DNA of 64,000 bases from Bacillota bacterium (GTDB lineage: Bacteria; Bacillota; Clostridia; Christensenellales; Aristaeellaceae). Under the pieces are notes generated by a model. It was not told the DNA's origin, did not search any database, and was given only the letters and a program-made list of their open reading frames with translations. The DNA lies in NCBI GenBank assembly GCA_023392515.1, contig JAEVYX010000142.1, positions 29,701-93,700 on the forward strand. Direction: 5' to 3'. This document shows, in pieces, positions 7,916 through 16,353 of the stretch. The position numbers were made by a program, and so were the translations under genes. Each line of letters starts with the position of its first letter. Positions within the stretch are counted from its first letter, which is position 1.

Positions 7916-9187
7916 TTACCAGGTAGCCCTTGCCGCTTCTTCCACACAGGCCTGATGTTCTTCATCCACCCGATCGGTTGCATGGGTTTTGCTCTTATAA
8001 AAGTGAATACAGAAATGCCCTTCAAAATTGTTGTTGGAAATAGTATCGTCAGCATGGGGCATGCCGTTCATAGAGCATGCATAGACATGCCCGTCATACA
8101 GCACCAGAATAGGCCGCCTAGCCCAACTCCACTCCCCTCCATAAACACTCTTCATGATCGCAGTGTCATCCGCGGTTAACGGCTCGGCATCCAGATGGTT
8201 ATAACCGGACCAGCGCTTGCATTTAAAGGTCTTCCCTGTGCGCACGTCCTTTACCGTAAAGACCGCGCCTTTGGGGATGGCGTCGCTTCCGCCATTAAAC
8301 CAATCCAGCTTTTCTGTTTTATACTTCTTTTCGTCTGAATTGGCTGCCTTTTCCCCAAAGAGGATTTCGATTGTGGCATTACCGGCTATACCGTCCTGGG
8401 ACAGCCTTTTTGATTTTTGAAAGCTCTTTACTGCAGCTTCTGTTGCATCCCCGTAGCTTCCGTCAATACTCCCTGAATAGAATCCCTTCAATTTTAGGGC
8501 TTGCTGAAGCTTTTTCACCTTTGTACCGCTATCGCCCTTTTCACTGGTGGCTGGAGCACCGCCAATGTCGGCAATCATCTTTATTCCATCCAGCGACTTA
8601 TCCTCTTTAGGTGCTTCACTGGCTTCTTTGCCAAACAACTCTTTAATCGTCACTTTGCCGGCTACGCCGTCAACAGTAAGCTTTTTTACTTTTTGAAAAG
8701 CTTTAACCGCTTCCTCTGTTTTTTCTCCAAAGCTTCCGTCGGTACTATCCTCATAGTACCCTGCGATCTTCAGCGCCTTTTGAAGCTTTGTTACATCGTC
8801 CCCCGTATCCCCCTTTTTGCAGGGAGCCGGGGCATCGCCTAAAGCATCGATTGCCTTCGCGTCCTGGGATGAAACCTCGCTCGATACCTTGACATACTTT
8901 TTCATGACATAGCCTGTAAATTTCCCATACGACACCTTGTACCAATCCCCGCTGGAGGACACGATGTCAATGCTTTGCCCCTCAGCAAGAGTCTGAAGTG
9001 CCTTGGAATCAGCAGATGCTTTTTCTCGTAGCATCAAGGCGCTGGCATTGACCGTCCCTGTCTGCCCTGCCTGTGCAGCGCTTACGATCAACAATCCGCA
9101 AGCTACCAGAGCCGAAAAAGAAAGCCGCTTGAATCCTCCAGCCTCTTTTTGAGGTTTTTTCTTCAGTAAAAACAAAGTCTTCTGCAT
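7916..9187 (-). CDS. Secreted SH3/peptidoglycan-binding protein with uncharacterised C-terminal domain
   Basis: A 423-residue exported protein. A basic N-terminus and hydrophobic segment (LSFSALVACGLLIVSAAQA) form the signal. Residues about 40-100 are a bacterial SH3 domain (ALMLREKASADSKALQTL). Two PG_binding_1 repeats follow at about 120-190 and 205-275 (KLQKALKIAGYYEDSTDGSFG and a close second copy). From about residue 292 to the end is a domain I cannot name, rich in conserved His and Asp (RWSGYNHLDAEPLTADD, GHFCIHFYKSKTH, RVDEEHQA). The 937-residue protein at 60104-62917 ends in the same domain. ATG 9187 is chosen for its GGGAGGG SD; longer in-frame starts lack one. A cell-wall role is likely; the enzymatic activity is unknown. 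Confidence 0.88.
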   Translation of the reverse strand: MQKTLFLLKKKPQKEAGGFKRLSFSALVACGLLIVSAAQAGQTGTVNASALMLREKASADSKALQTLAEGQSIDIVSSSGDWYKVSYGKFTGYVMKKYVKVSSEVSSQDAKAIDALGDAPAPCKKGDTGDDVTKLQKALKIAGYYEDSTDGSFGEKTEEAVKAFQKVKKLTVDGVAGKVTIKELFGKEASEAPKEDKSLDGIKMIADIGGAPATSEKGDSGTKVKKLQQALKLKGFYSGSIDGSYGDATEAAVKSFQKSKRLSQDGIAGNATIEILFGEKAANSDEKKYKTEKLDWFNGGSDAIPKGAVFTVKDVRTGKTFKCKRWSGYNHLDAEPLTADDTAIMKSVYGGEWSWARRPILVLYDGHVYACSMNGMPHADDTISNNNFEGHFCIHFYKSKTHATDRVDEEHQACVEEAARATW

Positions 9188-9387
9188 CTTTTTCCCTCCC
9201 TTTGCTGCCTGAGCGCCTGGCATTAAAAGCCCGGCAAAACACCGGAGATGTACCTGCTGGTTTTTTGCAGGCACTATCCAGCCGGATTCTCAGGCAAAAG
9301 CCGCCGCATAAAGCTCTGCCTCATACAGCCGCTCCATTGCCCGCCTTTTTTGCACTTTTGCGCATCCATGGCGGAACGAATGTTGTC
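9188..9387 (-). promoter_or_regulatory. Structured leader upstream of the SH3/peptidoglycan-binding gene
   Basis: The mRNA leader is about 200 bases long. On the minus strand it can form nested helices: GCCTGAG (9295-9289) with CTCAGGC (9213-9207), inside that CCGGC with GCCGG, and inside that a hairpin CCTGC/GCAGG with an A-rich loop around 9253-9271. The leader contains no convincing gene. It resembles a cis-regulatory RNA, but I could not match it to a known riboswitch class. Confidence 0.4.
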
Positions 9388-9393
9388 TTTTAG

Positions 9394-9422
9394 AATATAT
9401 TACGCTTTTATTAAGAAGTCAA
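9394..9422 (-). promoter_or_regulatory. Promoter of the SH3/peptidoglycan-binding gene
   Basis: On the minus strand, TTGACT (9422-9417), a 17-base spacer and TATATT (9399-9394). It predicts the roughly 200-base leader described separately. Confidence 0.7.
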
Positions 9423-9520
9423 GCCATATTTTGCTCATTTTACATCTTTTCGTAATTATTTAACATCTTCCTTCCTTTTCTCGGCGTCTAATAATCTGTT
9501 GCATATTTCCAGTTGATTGC

Positions 9521-9549
9521 TTGACGAAAGTGTAAATGATTGGTAAACT
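9521..9549 (+). promoter_or_regulatory. Promoter of the 727-residue unknown protein
   Basis: TTGACG (9521-9526), 17 bases, TAAACT (9544-9549) lies about 70 bases upstream of the start, in an AT-rich stretch that diverges from the SH3 gene. Confidence 0.6.
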
Positions 9550-9619
9550 ATATATATAATAGTTGTACGTTATCTATCTATATTTCTAAACAATGGATTG
9601 TTCAGGCGGAGGTTTGCTT

Positions 9620-11803
9620 ATGAATTTTAGCAATCGGGTTTTTCTGGCCTTTTTGGAGGAAGACAATGTCCAACGCGCTTTTTTCCGGCTTCGTCCTTTA
9701 TTGAGCAGCGCCGGCCCCTGCACGCAGGAAGACTTGTCCAGTTTGCCGGATGAAGGATTTTTGCGTATCGTTCCGGACAAAAATGAACAAGCCAATTTCA
9801 AAGACCGAATGCGCACATTGGGCAATTTATGTCTGGTCGATTTAACCCCTTTTCCTCCTGAGGCTAACAAAATCCGCACCAACAAAAATTATGCCCCTGA
9901 CAAAGATGAGAAAAATCAATATATCCTGTACTCCGATACAATCCACGCTTTGCAGCCCCAGCTTTTTTTCGAAGTGGCGGATGCATCCAATGCACAGGAG
10001 GCCTATCAAAAAATCTCTTCTTTGATTACACCTGATGTTTGCGTGCGGCTGGATGGCAAGTGGTTGGGGCCATTCCCTGCGGGCTTGCCCGACATGGACA
10101 AGGAAATGACTGCTCCCCAAGCCGATCAGGTCTTTACCCTTACGCTTCCCAACGGATGCGTACGCACTTTTTATTGGCCCGTGCAAGCATCACCCGTGAA
10201 GGAATCTGAGATGATCAGCGCTGGGGAAGTGGAAGAGGAGGAAGACAGCCAAGCGATGACGGCAAACGAACCTGCCGTAAACAATTCCGTCTCCTTTGCT
10301 TCCTCCAGGCTTCGCCTTGTGGAGAATTTCTCCGGCTCGAACGCTTCTGCCATCAAATCGGTTTCGCCTCTGTCAGGCACCCCTCTCTCCATGGCAGCTT
10401 CAGCAGGATCGCGGGCAGCCAGGCCTAGAAACCCCCTATTTGAGGTGGTTGACGCACAATGGCGCGCTGCAAAATACGAAGCGCCCAGCGCGCAGCTCCC
10501 TCAAGGGGCTCATCTGCGCCACGTGGAAAACCCGCTGGAAAAGTGCCGGGAAGCGCTGAACACGGCTTTGGCTTTACCGGATGCCCAAGACAAAGTATTG
10601 GATATGCTTTTGTCCGTGCCAAGTGTACAGCAGATGCTGGAAAAAGCAGCGCAGCGGCATGAGACGGATGGTCTTCTGTTTGCCGCAATCCGCCGCCAGC
10701 TTCAGGAGATGGAAGCGGAACGCCTATCCCTGCTGATTCAATTGGACAAAGCCAAAGAAAACAAGTCATCCTATTTTGATGAAGCGGTTTCCTTGGCACA
10801 TCGGGAACAGACTGCCCGGCTTGAAAAATTGAAGGAAGAGATAGCCGCATGCCAGACAGCAAAGGAAGATTTGGAAAAGCAGCTGGAAGTGCTGATCGAA
10901 AACCGCAGGGCTTTGGAAGATGCTTTTGAAAGTTTCATGGAGAGCAATGGCAGCATTAAGCTGGAAGCTATGCAAAGAGTATTTCCGTTCTTCATGACCA
11001 AGCCTTCGCTCCGCATATCTTCCATGCCAGGTGTAAGCCTCTCCCCTGATAGCCTGGTTACCTCGCTTCAAGAGACTTTTGCACAGGAAGGAACACCGCT
11101 AAAGAAGGATGACGCTGTTCATTTCCTTGTATTGTTCGCCCTTTGCCAGAAAATTCAGTTCTCTCATACCAGCCTTGCGCAAGCCGCGCGATTTGCACGG
11201 CTATGCATGCAAGCCCTCGGTTTAACAAACTCTTATGCGCTTCAGTCCAATGAAGGGCAAACGGTATTTCTATCCCCATTGGTTCAAAACTCCAGCCCAG
11301 CATGTTTGGTAACCCCCTATCTTCCAAAGGATGCGCTGCCCAACGGTGCACGGCTAATGTTGCTATCCAAAACTCCTTCAACTTATCTGGAAGAAACATC
11401 ATACGAGCTGTCCCCCTGGCCTGTTTTCATGGTTCCGGAGCTCCCCTGTTTCATGCCTGTATCTAAATCCTCCTCCGCTAAAACCAATCCTACCGTTTCC
11501 CTATCCTCCCTTCAAAACCTGGTGCCGGATTCGATAGAATTATCAAAGGAAAGCCTTAACTGGCTCCAGGCCATGAGCAGTACGATGTCTGAAGCCGGAT
11601 TCTCCCTGCCCCAGGATGTGCTTGATATGATGTCCGAATACCTGCGCGTCGCGGGAGCACTCATGCAGGGAGGGATTGCTGCTGCCGCGGACTATGCCTT
11701 GCTATCCTGGGTCGTACCCCATGCTCAAAAGCATCCCCGGCTGCGGGCCGCCCTCAAATCCCTGCTGGGCCCATTGCCCCATTCCAGCGCAGTCCTTGCA
11801 TAA
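9620..11803 (+). CDS. Uncharacterised 727-residue protein with central coiled coil
   Basis: I do not recognise a family. Residues 1-190 form a globular-looking region (start MNFSNRVFLAFLEEDNVQRA). About 195-300 are low-complexity and Ser/Ala-rich, probably a linker. Residues about 340-445 form a long charged heptad-like coiled coil (LEKLKEEIAACQTAKEDLEK). The rest is a mostly helical C-terminal region ending near a hydrophobic segment (AAADYALLSWVVPHA). There is no signal peptide, no clear membrane span and no Walker motif. ATG 9620 follows GGCGGAGG at a good distance, so an in-frame ATG at 9593 is less likely. The gene is monocistronic, with its own promoter and terminator. Codon use resembles the neighbours. 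Confidence 0.75.
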   Translation: MNFSNRVFLAFLEEDNVQRAFFRLRPLLSSAGPCTQEDLSSLPDEGFLRIVPDKNEQANFKDRMRTLGNLCLVDLTPFPPEANKIRTNKNYAPDKDEKNQYILYSDTIHALQPQLFFEVADASNAQEAYQKISSLITPDVCVRLDGKWLGPFPAGLPDMDKEMTAPQADQVFTLTLPNGCVRTFYWPVQASPVKESEMISAGEVEEEEDSQAMTANEPAVNNSVSFASSRLRLVENFSGSNASAIKSVSPLSGTPLSMAASAGSRAARPRNPLFEVVDAQWRAAKYEAPSAQLPQGAHLRHVENPLEKCREALNTALALPDAQDKVLDMLLSVPSVQQMLEKAAQRHETDGLLFAAIRRQLQEMEAERLSLLIQLDKAKENKSSYFDEAVSLAHREQTARLEKLKEEIAACQTAKEDLEKQLEVLIENRRALEDAFESFMESNGSIKLEAMQRVFPFFMTKPSLRISSMPGVSLSPDSLVTSLQETFAQEGTPLKKDDAVHFLVLFALCQKIQFSHTSLAQAARFARLCMQALGLTNSYALQSNEGQTVFLSPLVQNSSPACLVTPYLPKDALPNGARLMLLSKTPSTYLEETSYELSPWPVFMVPELPCFMPVSKSSSAKTNPTVSLSSLQNLVPDSIELSKESLNWLQAMSSTMSEAGFSLPQDVLDMMSEYLRVAGALMQGGIAAAADYALLSWVVPHAQKHPRLRAALKSLLGPLPHSSAVLA

Positions 11804-11875
11804 AAAAAGGGTCGCCTCATAGGAAGCGCTAAAGGGGTGTTTCCCTTTACCTCACTCATGAGACAGCCTTTTTTG
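11802..11875 (+). terminator. Terminator of the 727-residue unknown protein gene
   Basis: Imperfect long dyad: A-run plus GGGTCGCCTCAT (11802-11820) against ATGAGACAGCC plus T-run (11858-11875). An internal hairpin AAAGGG/CCCTTT lies in its loop. Confidence 0.6.
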
Positions 11876-12001
11876 ATTATCAGAAAAATCGTCTATAAAT
11901 GCAAAAAATGCTTTTCAAGTCATACCATTCGGTTTATTATGTAAGCAGACACAAGCTCATTACATCCCGGCTTCTCGGGGAGAAGAGGAGGATTCAGCTT
12001 A

Positions 12002-12676
12002 TTGAATGCCACTAAATATCAACCCCTGTTCAGCAAGCATTTTCCCTTTTGGCCAGAGCTGAGCGGTGACCAAAAAAGCCTGCTCATGGCGCAAACCTCC
12101 CTTGTGAACTATGAAAAGGGTGCAAAAATACATAGCGGAGACAATGACTGCGTTGGTGTGCTATTGGTTAAAAGCGGAGAACTTCGCGTATACATGCTGT
12201 CAGAAGAGGGACGGGAAATTACCCTGTTTCGGCTTTATGCAGGCGATGTCTGCATATTGTCCGCATCCTGCGTAATCAGCAGCATAACTTTTGACGTGCA
12301 TGTGGATGCCGAAGTGGACAGTGAAGTTCTGGCCATAAATTCTTATACCTTTTCCGAGGTATCCAAGCAAAATATTCATGTGGAAACCTTCACATACAAA
12401 TTGGCCACGGAACGCTTTTCCGATGTGATGTGGGCCATGCAACAAATTCTGTTTATGAGTTTTGACAAGCGCCTGGCGGTTTTTTTATCTGATGAAATGG
12501 CAAAGACTCAAAGCGACACCATCCCCCTCACTCATGAGCAGATTGCCAAGTATGTAGGCACCGCCCGGGAGGTGGTCACCCGGATGCTGAAATACTTCTC
12601 CAGCGAGGGCATCGTATCCCTTTCCCGGGGCGGCATCAAGGTTCTTGACCGAAAAAAACTGAGGAGTCTCATATAG
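12002..12676 (+). CDS. Crp/Fnr family transcription regulator
   Basis: A 224-residue protein with an N-terminal cyclic-nucleotide-binding-type beta-barrel (residues about 25-120, including VLLVKSGELRVYMLSEEGRE and LYAGDVCILSASC). A long dimerisation helix follows, then a C-terminal helix-turn-helix (LTHEQIAKYVGTAREVVTRMLKYF). The start is TTG 12002, ten bases after AGGAGG; no ATG fits. Cysteines in the barrel (CILSASC) could be redox-active, but no Fnr-type four-Cys cluster motif is evident. The convergent ferredoxin/NapH-like pair, with a palindrome near its promoter, is a plausible target by proximity. Confidence 0.9.
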   Translation: MNATKYQPLFSKHFPFWPELSGDQKSLLMAQTSLVNYEKGAKIHSGDNDCVGVLLVKSGELRVYMLSEEGREITLFRLYAGDVCILSASCVISSITFDVHVDAEVDSEVLAINSYTFSEVSKQNIHVETFTYKLATERFSDVMWAMQQILFMSFDKRLAVFLSDEMAKTQSDTIPLTHEQIAKYVGTAREVVTRMLKYFSSEGIVSLSRGGIKVLDRKKLRSLI

Positions 12677-12711
12677 TCTCTCAAACCTATTGATAGCAAA
12701 CCGGTGGGATG

Positions 12712-12735
12712 AAGCGGCGTTTATCGCCGCTTTAT
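12712..12735. terminator. Short terminator between converging genes
   Basis: AAGCGGCG (12712-12719) pairs with CGCCGCTT (12725-12732) and is followed by T-rich sequence. Confidence 0.6.
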
Positions 12736-12746
12736 CGCTTTATATG

Positions 12747-13343
12747 CTATTGGAGAAGAAGCTGTTCATCCTTTCGGTGTTTTAGCTTGCAAATGCCTTG
12801 CGTCATGGTACCCATGGGGCAGTACACACAAAAGGATCGGGGTTTATATAGGACCATCGTGACAAGCCCCAGCAAGGTGGAAGTCAGCATCACGCTATAA
12901 AACCCAAAGGCGTATTGTGTAATCCAGGGTGCTATTCCTGTATCACCTGCCGCCCATTGCCAGGGCAGGCGGATGGTCCACAACAGCGTTACTACGGAAG
13001 ATAGGTCTTTTGCTCCTGAAAATACCAGATACGTTGTTAATATCATATTGAAAAACATGAACATAAAAAAGACCAGAAAACCATATCGAAAAGCCTTGCT
13101 CCTTAAGACAGGCGGAATATCCCTATTGCGGGACAGGCCGCACTTACGTCCCAACATATCCAGCAGCTGCCCTCTGCCGCAATATTTGTGGCAATAGGTT
13201 TTGTTCCCGTGAAAGGTGCTGATCAGAAGAGGAATCAAAAAGCATGCCATTCCCAACCAGGCAAAAAGAATGTTGACGAAGCCTAATGCCAGATAGACCG
13301 CAGATGCAACCCACAAATATTTATGCAATGGCTGTTTTTTCAT
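12747..13343 (-). CDS. NapH/YccM-like membrane iron-sulfur protein
   Basis: A 198-residue membrane protein with about four or five hydrophobic segments and two Cys-rich clusters: CHKYCGRGQLLD near residue 50 and CVYCPMGTMTQGIC near residue 175. This is the arrangement of NapH- and YccM-type 4Fe-4S membrane proteins that pass electrons to or from quinone or ferredoxin partners. ATG 13343 overlaps the stop of the upstream ferredoxin gene (ATGA), so the two are translated together. The pair probably forms a small membrane electron-transfer module; the end acceptor is not in the window. Confidence 0.82.
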   Translation of the reverse strand: MKKQPLHKYLWVASAVYLALGFVNILFAWLGMACFLIPLLISTFHGNKTYCHKYCGRGQLLDMLGRKCGLSRNRDIPPVLRSKAFRYGFLVFFMFMFFNMILTTYLVFSGAKDLSSVVTLLWTIRLPWQWAAGDTGIAPWITQYAFGFYSVMLTSTLLGLVTMVLYKPRSFCVYCPMGTMTQGICKLKHRKDEQLLLQ

Positions 13344-13555
13344 ACTGCCGCTTCCTCCATTGAAATGACTGAAGCCGGACAAGCTGATGCGCACTTGGCA
13401 CAGCCCACGCACTTTGATTTGGCTACCTCAGCGTACATTCCATTTGTTACACAAATGGCTTGTATCGGGCAGGCAGCCATGCAAACGCCGCATGCCACGC
13501 ATTCGCTCATTCTGACATGAGCCTTCTTTCTTTTGTTCAAGCGGTTCATCCCCAT
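13340..13555 (-). CDS. Small 2[4Fe-4S] ferredoxin-type protein
   Basis: A 71-residue protein with two ferredoxin clusters: CVACGVCMAACP and CVGCAKCASACP. A basic N-terminus (MNRLNKRKK) precedes them. ATG 13555 is chosen because AGGAGG lies seven bases upstream; an earlier in-frame ATG at 13612 lies upstream of that SD. It is the first gene of a two-gene operon with the NapH-like protein. Confidence 0.88.
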   Translation of the reverse strand: MGMNRLNKRKKAHVRMSECVACGVCMAACPIQAICVTNGMYAEVAKSKCVGCAKCASACPASVISMEEAAV

Positions 13556-13583
13556 CGCTTCTCCTCCTGAAATTAAGCAATCC

Positions 13584-13631
13584 TTTGTAACCTTATCACA
13601 CTGCCCAATCAAAAATATGTGATTGAATCAC
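13584..13631 (-). promoter_or_regulatory. Ferredoxin operon promoter with Crp/Fnr-like palindrome
   Basis: On the minus strand, TTGATT (13612-13607), 17 bases, TACAAA (13589-13584) is a plausible promoter. A perfect 13-base palindrome GTGATTGAATCAC lies at 13619-13631, centred about 48 bases before the predicted start. That is near the position where Crp/Fnr proteins activate. Binding by the adjacent regulator is inferred. Confidence 0.5.
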
Positions 13632-13676
13632 CAAAGTTTTTTTCTATGCCTCTCTTTCGTATAGCAGTCCAAATGC

Positions 13677-13753
13677 CTGAATTGATTATGATTTTGCACG
13701 TTTGTAAAAACCCAATCAATTCAGTTGCAACTCGACATAAAATTAGGTATAAT
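13677..13753 (+). promoter_or_regulatory. Promoter of the C39-like peptidase gene with upstream inverted repeat
   Basis: TTGCAA (13725-13730), 17 bases, TATAAT (13748-13753) is a strong promoter match. Directly upstream is a perfect 11-base inverted repeat, CTGAATTGATT (13677-13687) and AATCAATTCAG (13714-13724), with its right arm abutting the -35 box. This suggests a transcription-factor site rather than a terminator, because no T-run follows. Confidence 0.65.
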
Positions 13754-13859
13754 TTTTCATGAAATTGAAATTTTCGCCCGTTCCTGCAATGAATGCATAA
13801 ACTGGTTCGCACTGATTTGGTTCACAATTCTTTGAAACTTATTTCCTATGGAGGTACGC

Positions 13860-14687
13860 ATGAAAAAGGCCTTGTGTCTGCTTGCGGCGATCTTATTATG
13901 GGCACCAACAGCCCGGGCAGACAAGCCCAACGCAATCCGTTATCTCAATTCATTGGAAACAAACAGCTACGTTTACACTTTTTCTGATGGGCATTCCTTT
14001 CAATACTATGCGCAGAATAATCCATTATGGAATGATATGCTCTATGAAAAGCGCACTTCCAATCGCAAACGCACCTTTGGAGGCAGCGGCTGCAATCCTA
14101 CTTCCATGGCTATGGTCATCGCATCTCTCGTTCCCAAAAGTGATTATGATCTTATCAATAAATTTTCTTATAAAAAAAAGGGGTACATGCTGAATCCGTA
14201 TACGGTCTATGCCACCAAAGATTCCAAGGATTTCGAAAATGCCGCGGTACAGACACCTGAAGAATATCAAAGGTATCTGCCCGTGGTGATTGGGGCATAC
14301 GCAGCAGGCAACAACAAGACCGGCCAGGCGGACCGAAACAACGGCGGAACAGGTACCGCGTATTTCAAGACCCTATGCTCCATTTACAATATCACCTATA
14401 CTCGTACCAGGAATACCGACGAAATTGTGGATGCCTTGCAAGGGGGAAAAGTTGTGGTCGCCCTGGCCGCCCGGAAATACAGCCCCTTGACGGATAGCGG
14501 GCATTATGTCTTTATCCCCTATTGCGATGATGAGTATCTGTATGTCTTTGATTCCTTACAACGGGAATCTTATCCGAAGGACAAAGAAGGAATTATTGAT
14601 CAGATATCTCCCGGAATTTTGCGCATCCGGCTGAAAGACATCAAACAGATGTATTTTTGCGACTATTTTATATTTTCCAGAGCCTGA
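13860..14687 (+). CDS. Secreted C39-like cysteine peptidase
   Basis: A 275-residue exported protein. A signal peptide (MKKALCLLAAILLWAPTARA) is followed by a papain-like C39-type domain. The likely catalytic Cys is in GGSGCNPTSMAMV, at about residue 80, and the His is in DSGHYVFIPY, at about residue 215, with a following Asp (EYLYVFDS). There is no transporter fusion and no bacteriocin gene nearby, so it is more likely a free secreted peptidase or cell-wall enzyme than a leader-peptide processor. ATG 13860 follows GGAGGT. Monocistronic. Confidence 0.83.
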   Translation: MKKALCLLAAILLWAPTARADKPNAIRYLNSLETNSYVYTFSDGHSFQYYAQNNPLWNDMLYEKRTSNRKRTFGGSGCNPTSMAMVIASLVPKSDYDLINKFSYKKKGYMLNPYTVYATKDSKDFENAAVQTPEEYQRYLPVVIGAYAAGNNKTGQADRNNGGTGTAYFKTLCSIYNITYTRTRNTDEIVDALQGGKVVVALAARKYSPLTDSGHYVFIPYCDDEYLYVFDSLQRESYPKDKEGIIDQISPGILRIRLKDIKQMYFCDYFIFSRA

Positions 14688-14710
14688 TAACATCACAGGA
14701 ATACAGAAAA

Positions 14711-14752
14711 GCCCATTTCCATTGCCCTTTGCTTTGGAAATGGGCCATTTTC
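14711..14752 (+). terminator. Terminator of the C39-like peptidase gene
   Basis: GCCCATTTCC (14711-14720) pairs with GGAAATGGGC (14736-14745), followed by ATTTTCT. Confidence 0.75.
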
Positions 14753-14801
14753 TATGATTTTGCACCTTGCCTATTCAAATCAAACATTCTGCCTTTTCAT
14801 C

Positions 14802-14842
14802 AAAAAAGCGGCCCACTTTCAGTAAAGCAACTGAAAATGGGC
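14802..14842 (-). terminator. Terminator of the dcw cluster after ftsZ
   Basis: Minus-strand hairpin with arms 14842-14831 and 14822-14811, followed by a run of six T (14807-14802). Confidence 0.8.
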
Positions 14843-14864
14843 TAAAAGAATCTCGCTATTTACT

Positions 14865-16289
14865 TTACTTTTTTGGTGCCCTGCGCAGATAGGCGGGTAC
14901 TCCCAATTCATCCTTTTCAGTAACGGCCGGTTGCTGCGGCTGCGGGTAATTCGGCATGCTGTAGGGGTTTTGCGCCGGAGGATAGAACGGCTGCTGCTGC
15001 TGGTTTTGATAAGGCTGATACTGCTGGGGAGGATACGGCTGACCATAACCAGGCTGGAATGCAGGCTGTCCCTGCTGCTGGGGTGCAGGAGCGGGTACGG
15101 CAGCAGGCCGACCGCTGTTTACAAAGCCAGGAATTTCAGGCTCAAATCCGGTATCTCCCCTGGCTGTGCTATGTTCGGCATCTCCCGCTTCCGCCGGTAT
15201 GCCTTGCGGGTTAGCGGCGGCATTACGGGCAGCGTAGGGATTGTAGGTAGGCCGCGTCTCATAGGAGGAACCTGTGGTCCGCAACCGGTCACGCTCAAAG
15301 GGCTTTTTGGCAGGCTCCTTGGGCGGGAAGGGGGTCTTTTCAAAACCAGTGGCAATCACGGTAATGCGCACCTCGTCCCCCATCTTCTCATCTATGCCGG
15401 CGCCAAAGATGATATTGGCTTCGCTGTCGGCAGACTGCATCACCAGGTTGGCAGCTTCATTGATGTCCACAATGGAAATATCTTCGCCGCCGGTAATGTT
15501 GATGAGCACTGCCCGTGCACCGTCGATATTGGTTTCCAGCAGGGGGCTTTGGATTGCATTCTTGGCGGCGTCGACCATGCGGTTTTCGCCCTTACCAACG
15601 CCAATGCCCATATGGGCCATACCGCCGGATTCCATTACGGTCTTCACGTCGGCAAAGTCCAGGTTGATCAGTGCCGGTACGGCAATCAGATCGCTGATTC
15701 CTTGAATACCCTGGCGGAGCACATCATCTGCGATGCGGAAGGCTTCCAGCATGGTCGTCCCCTTGCTGACCACCTGCAAAAGCCGGTCATTGGGGATAAC
15801 CACCAAGGTATCCACACGCTGCTTTAAATCGGCAATGCCGATTTCCGCGTTTTTCATGCGTTGTTTGCCTTCAAATTGAAAAGGCTTTGTGACCACGGCA
15901 ATGGTCAGGCAGCCAAGATCCCGGGCGACTTCCGCCACAATGGGAGCGGCACCGGTACCCGTACCTCCGCCCATACCGGCGGTTACGAACACCAGATCGG
16001 CGCCCTTGATCGCCTGGGCGATCTCCTCCCGGCTTTCTTCCGCCGCCCGACGGCCAATATCGGGAACAGCACCGGCACCAAGCCCTTTGGTTAATTTCTC
16101 GCCGATTTGAATCTTTGTATTTGCGTTGGACAAGGTCAGCGCTTGACGGTCTGTATTGATGGAGATAAACTCCACGCCCTTAAGCCCCGCATCCACCATG
16201 CGGTTTACGGCATTATTGCCGCCGCCGCCGCACCCCACCACTTTTATGGATGCAAAGTTTGGCTGATCATCCATTTGAAATTCAAGCAC
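14865..16289 (-). CDS. ftsZ: Cell division protein FtsZ
   Basis: A 474-residue tubulin-like GTPase that forms the division ring. The tubulin signature GGGTGTG lies at residues 107-113 and the N-terminal [13 protein letters not shown] at about 19-31. The GTPase core ends near residue 320. A long Pro/Gln-rich linker (stretches of PQQQG and [11 protein letters not shown]) then leads to the conserved C-terminal peptide [10 protein letters not shown] that binds FtsA. The start is GTG 16289 with SD AGGGGG. The linker is longer than usual and makes this a somewhat large FtsZ. It is last in the cluster, 64 bases after ftsA. Confidence 0.97.
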   Translation of the reverse strand: MLEFQMDDQPNFASIKVVGCGGGGNNAVNRMVDAGLKGVEFISINTDRQALTLSNANTKIQIGEKLTKGLGAGAVPDIGRRAAEESREEIAQAIKGADLVFVTAGMGGGTGTGAAPIVAEVARDLGCLTIAVVTKPFQFEGKQRMKNAEIGIADLKQRVDTLVVIPNDRLLQVVSKGTTMLEAFRIADDVLRQGIQGISDLIAVPALINLDFADVKTVMESGGMAHMGIGVGKGENRMVDAAKNAIQSPLLETNIDGARAVLINITGGEDISIVDINEAANLVMQSADSEANIIFGAGIDEKMGDEVRITVIATGFEKTPFPPKEPAKKPFERDRLRTTGSSYETRPTYNPYAARNAAANPQGIPAEAGDAEHSTARGDTGFEPEIPGFVNSGRPAAVPAPAPQQQGQPAFQPGYGQPYPPQQYQPYQNQQQQPFYPPAQNPYSMPNYPQPQQPAVTEKDELGVPAYLRRAPKK

Positions 16290-16353
16290 GTTCCATCCCC
16301 CTACTCTGTATCAAATATCGCTATTTTCTATTTGTCAGCTCCCGGTGGAGCCT

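Noticed and set aside
9188..9390. Glycine or TPP riboswitch in the SH3 gene leader
   Set aside because: TCTCAGGCAAAAG (plus strand) recalls the glycine aptamer and CTGGATAGTGCC (minus strand) recalls the TPP aptamer. The other required motifs of both classes are missing, and the glycine-like match is on the wrong strand.
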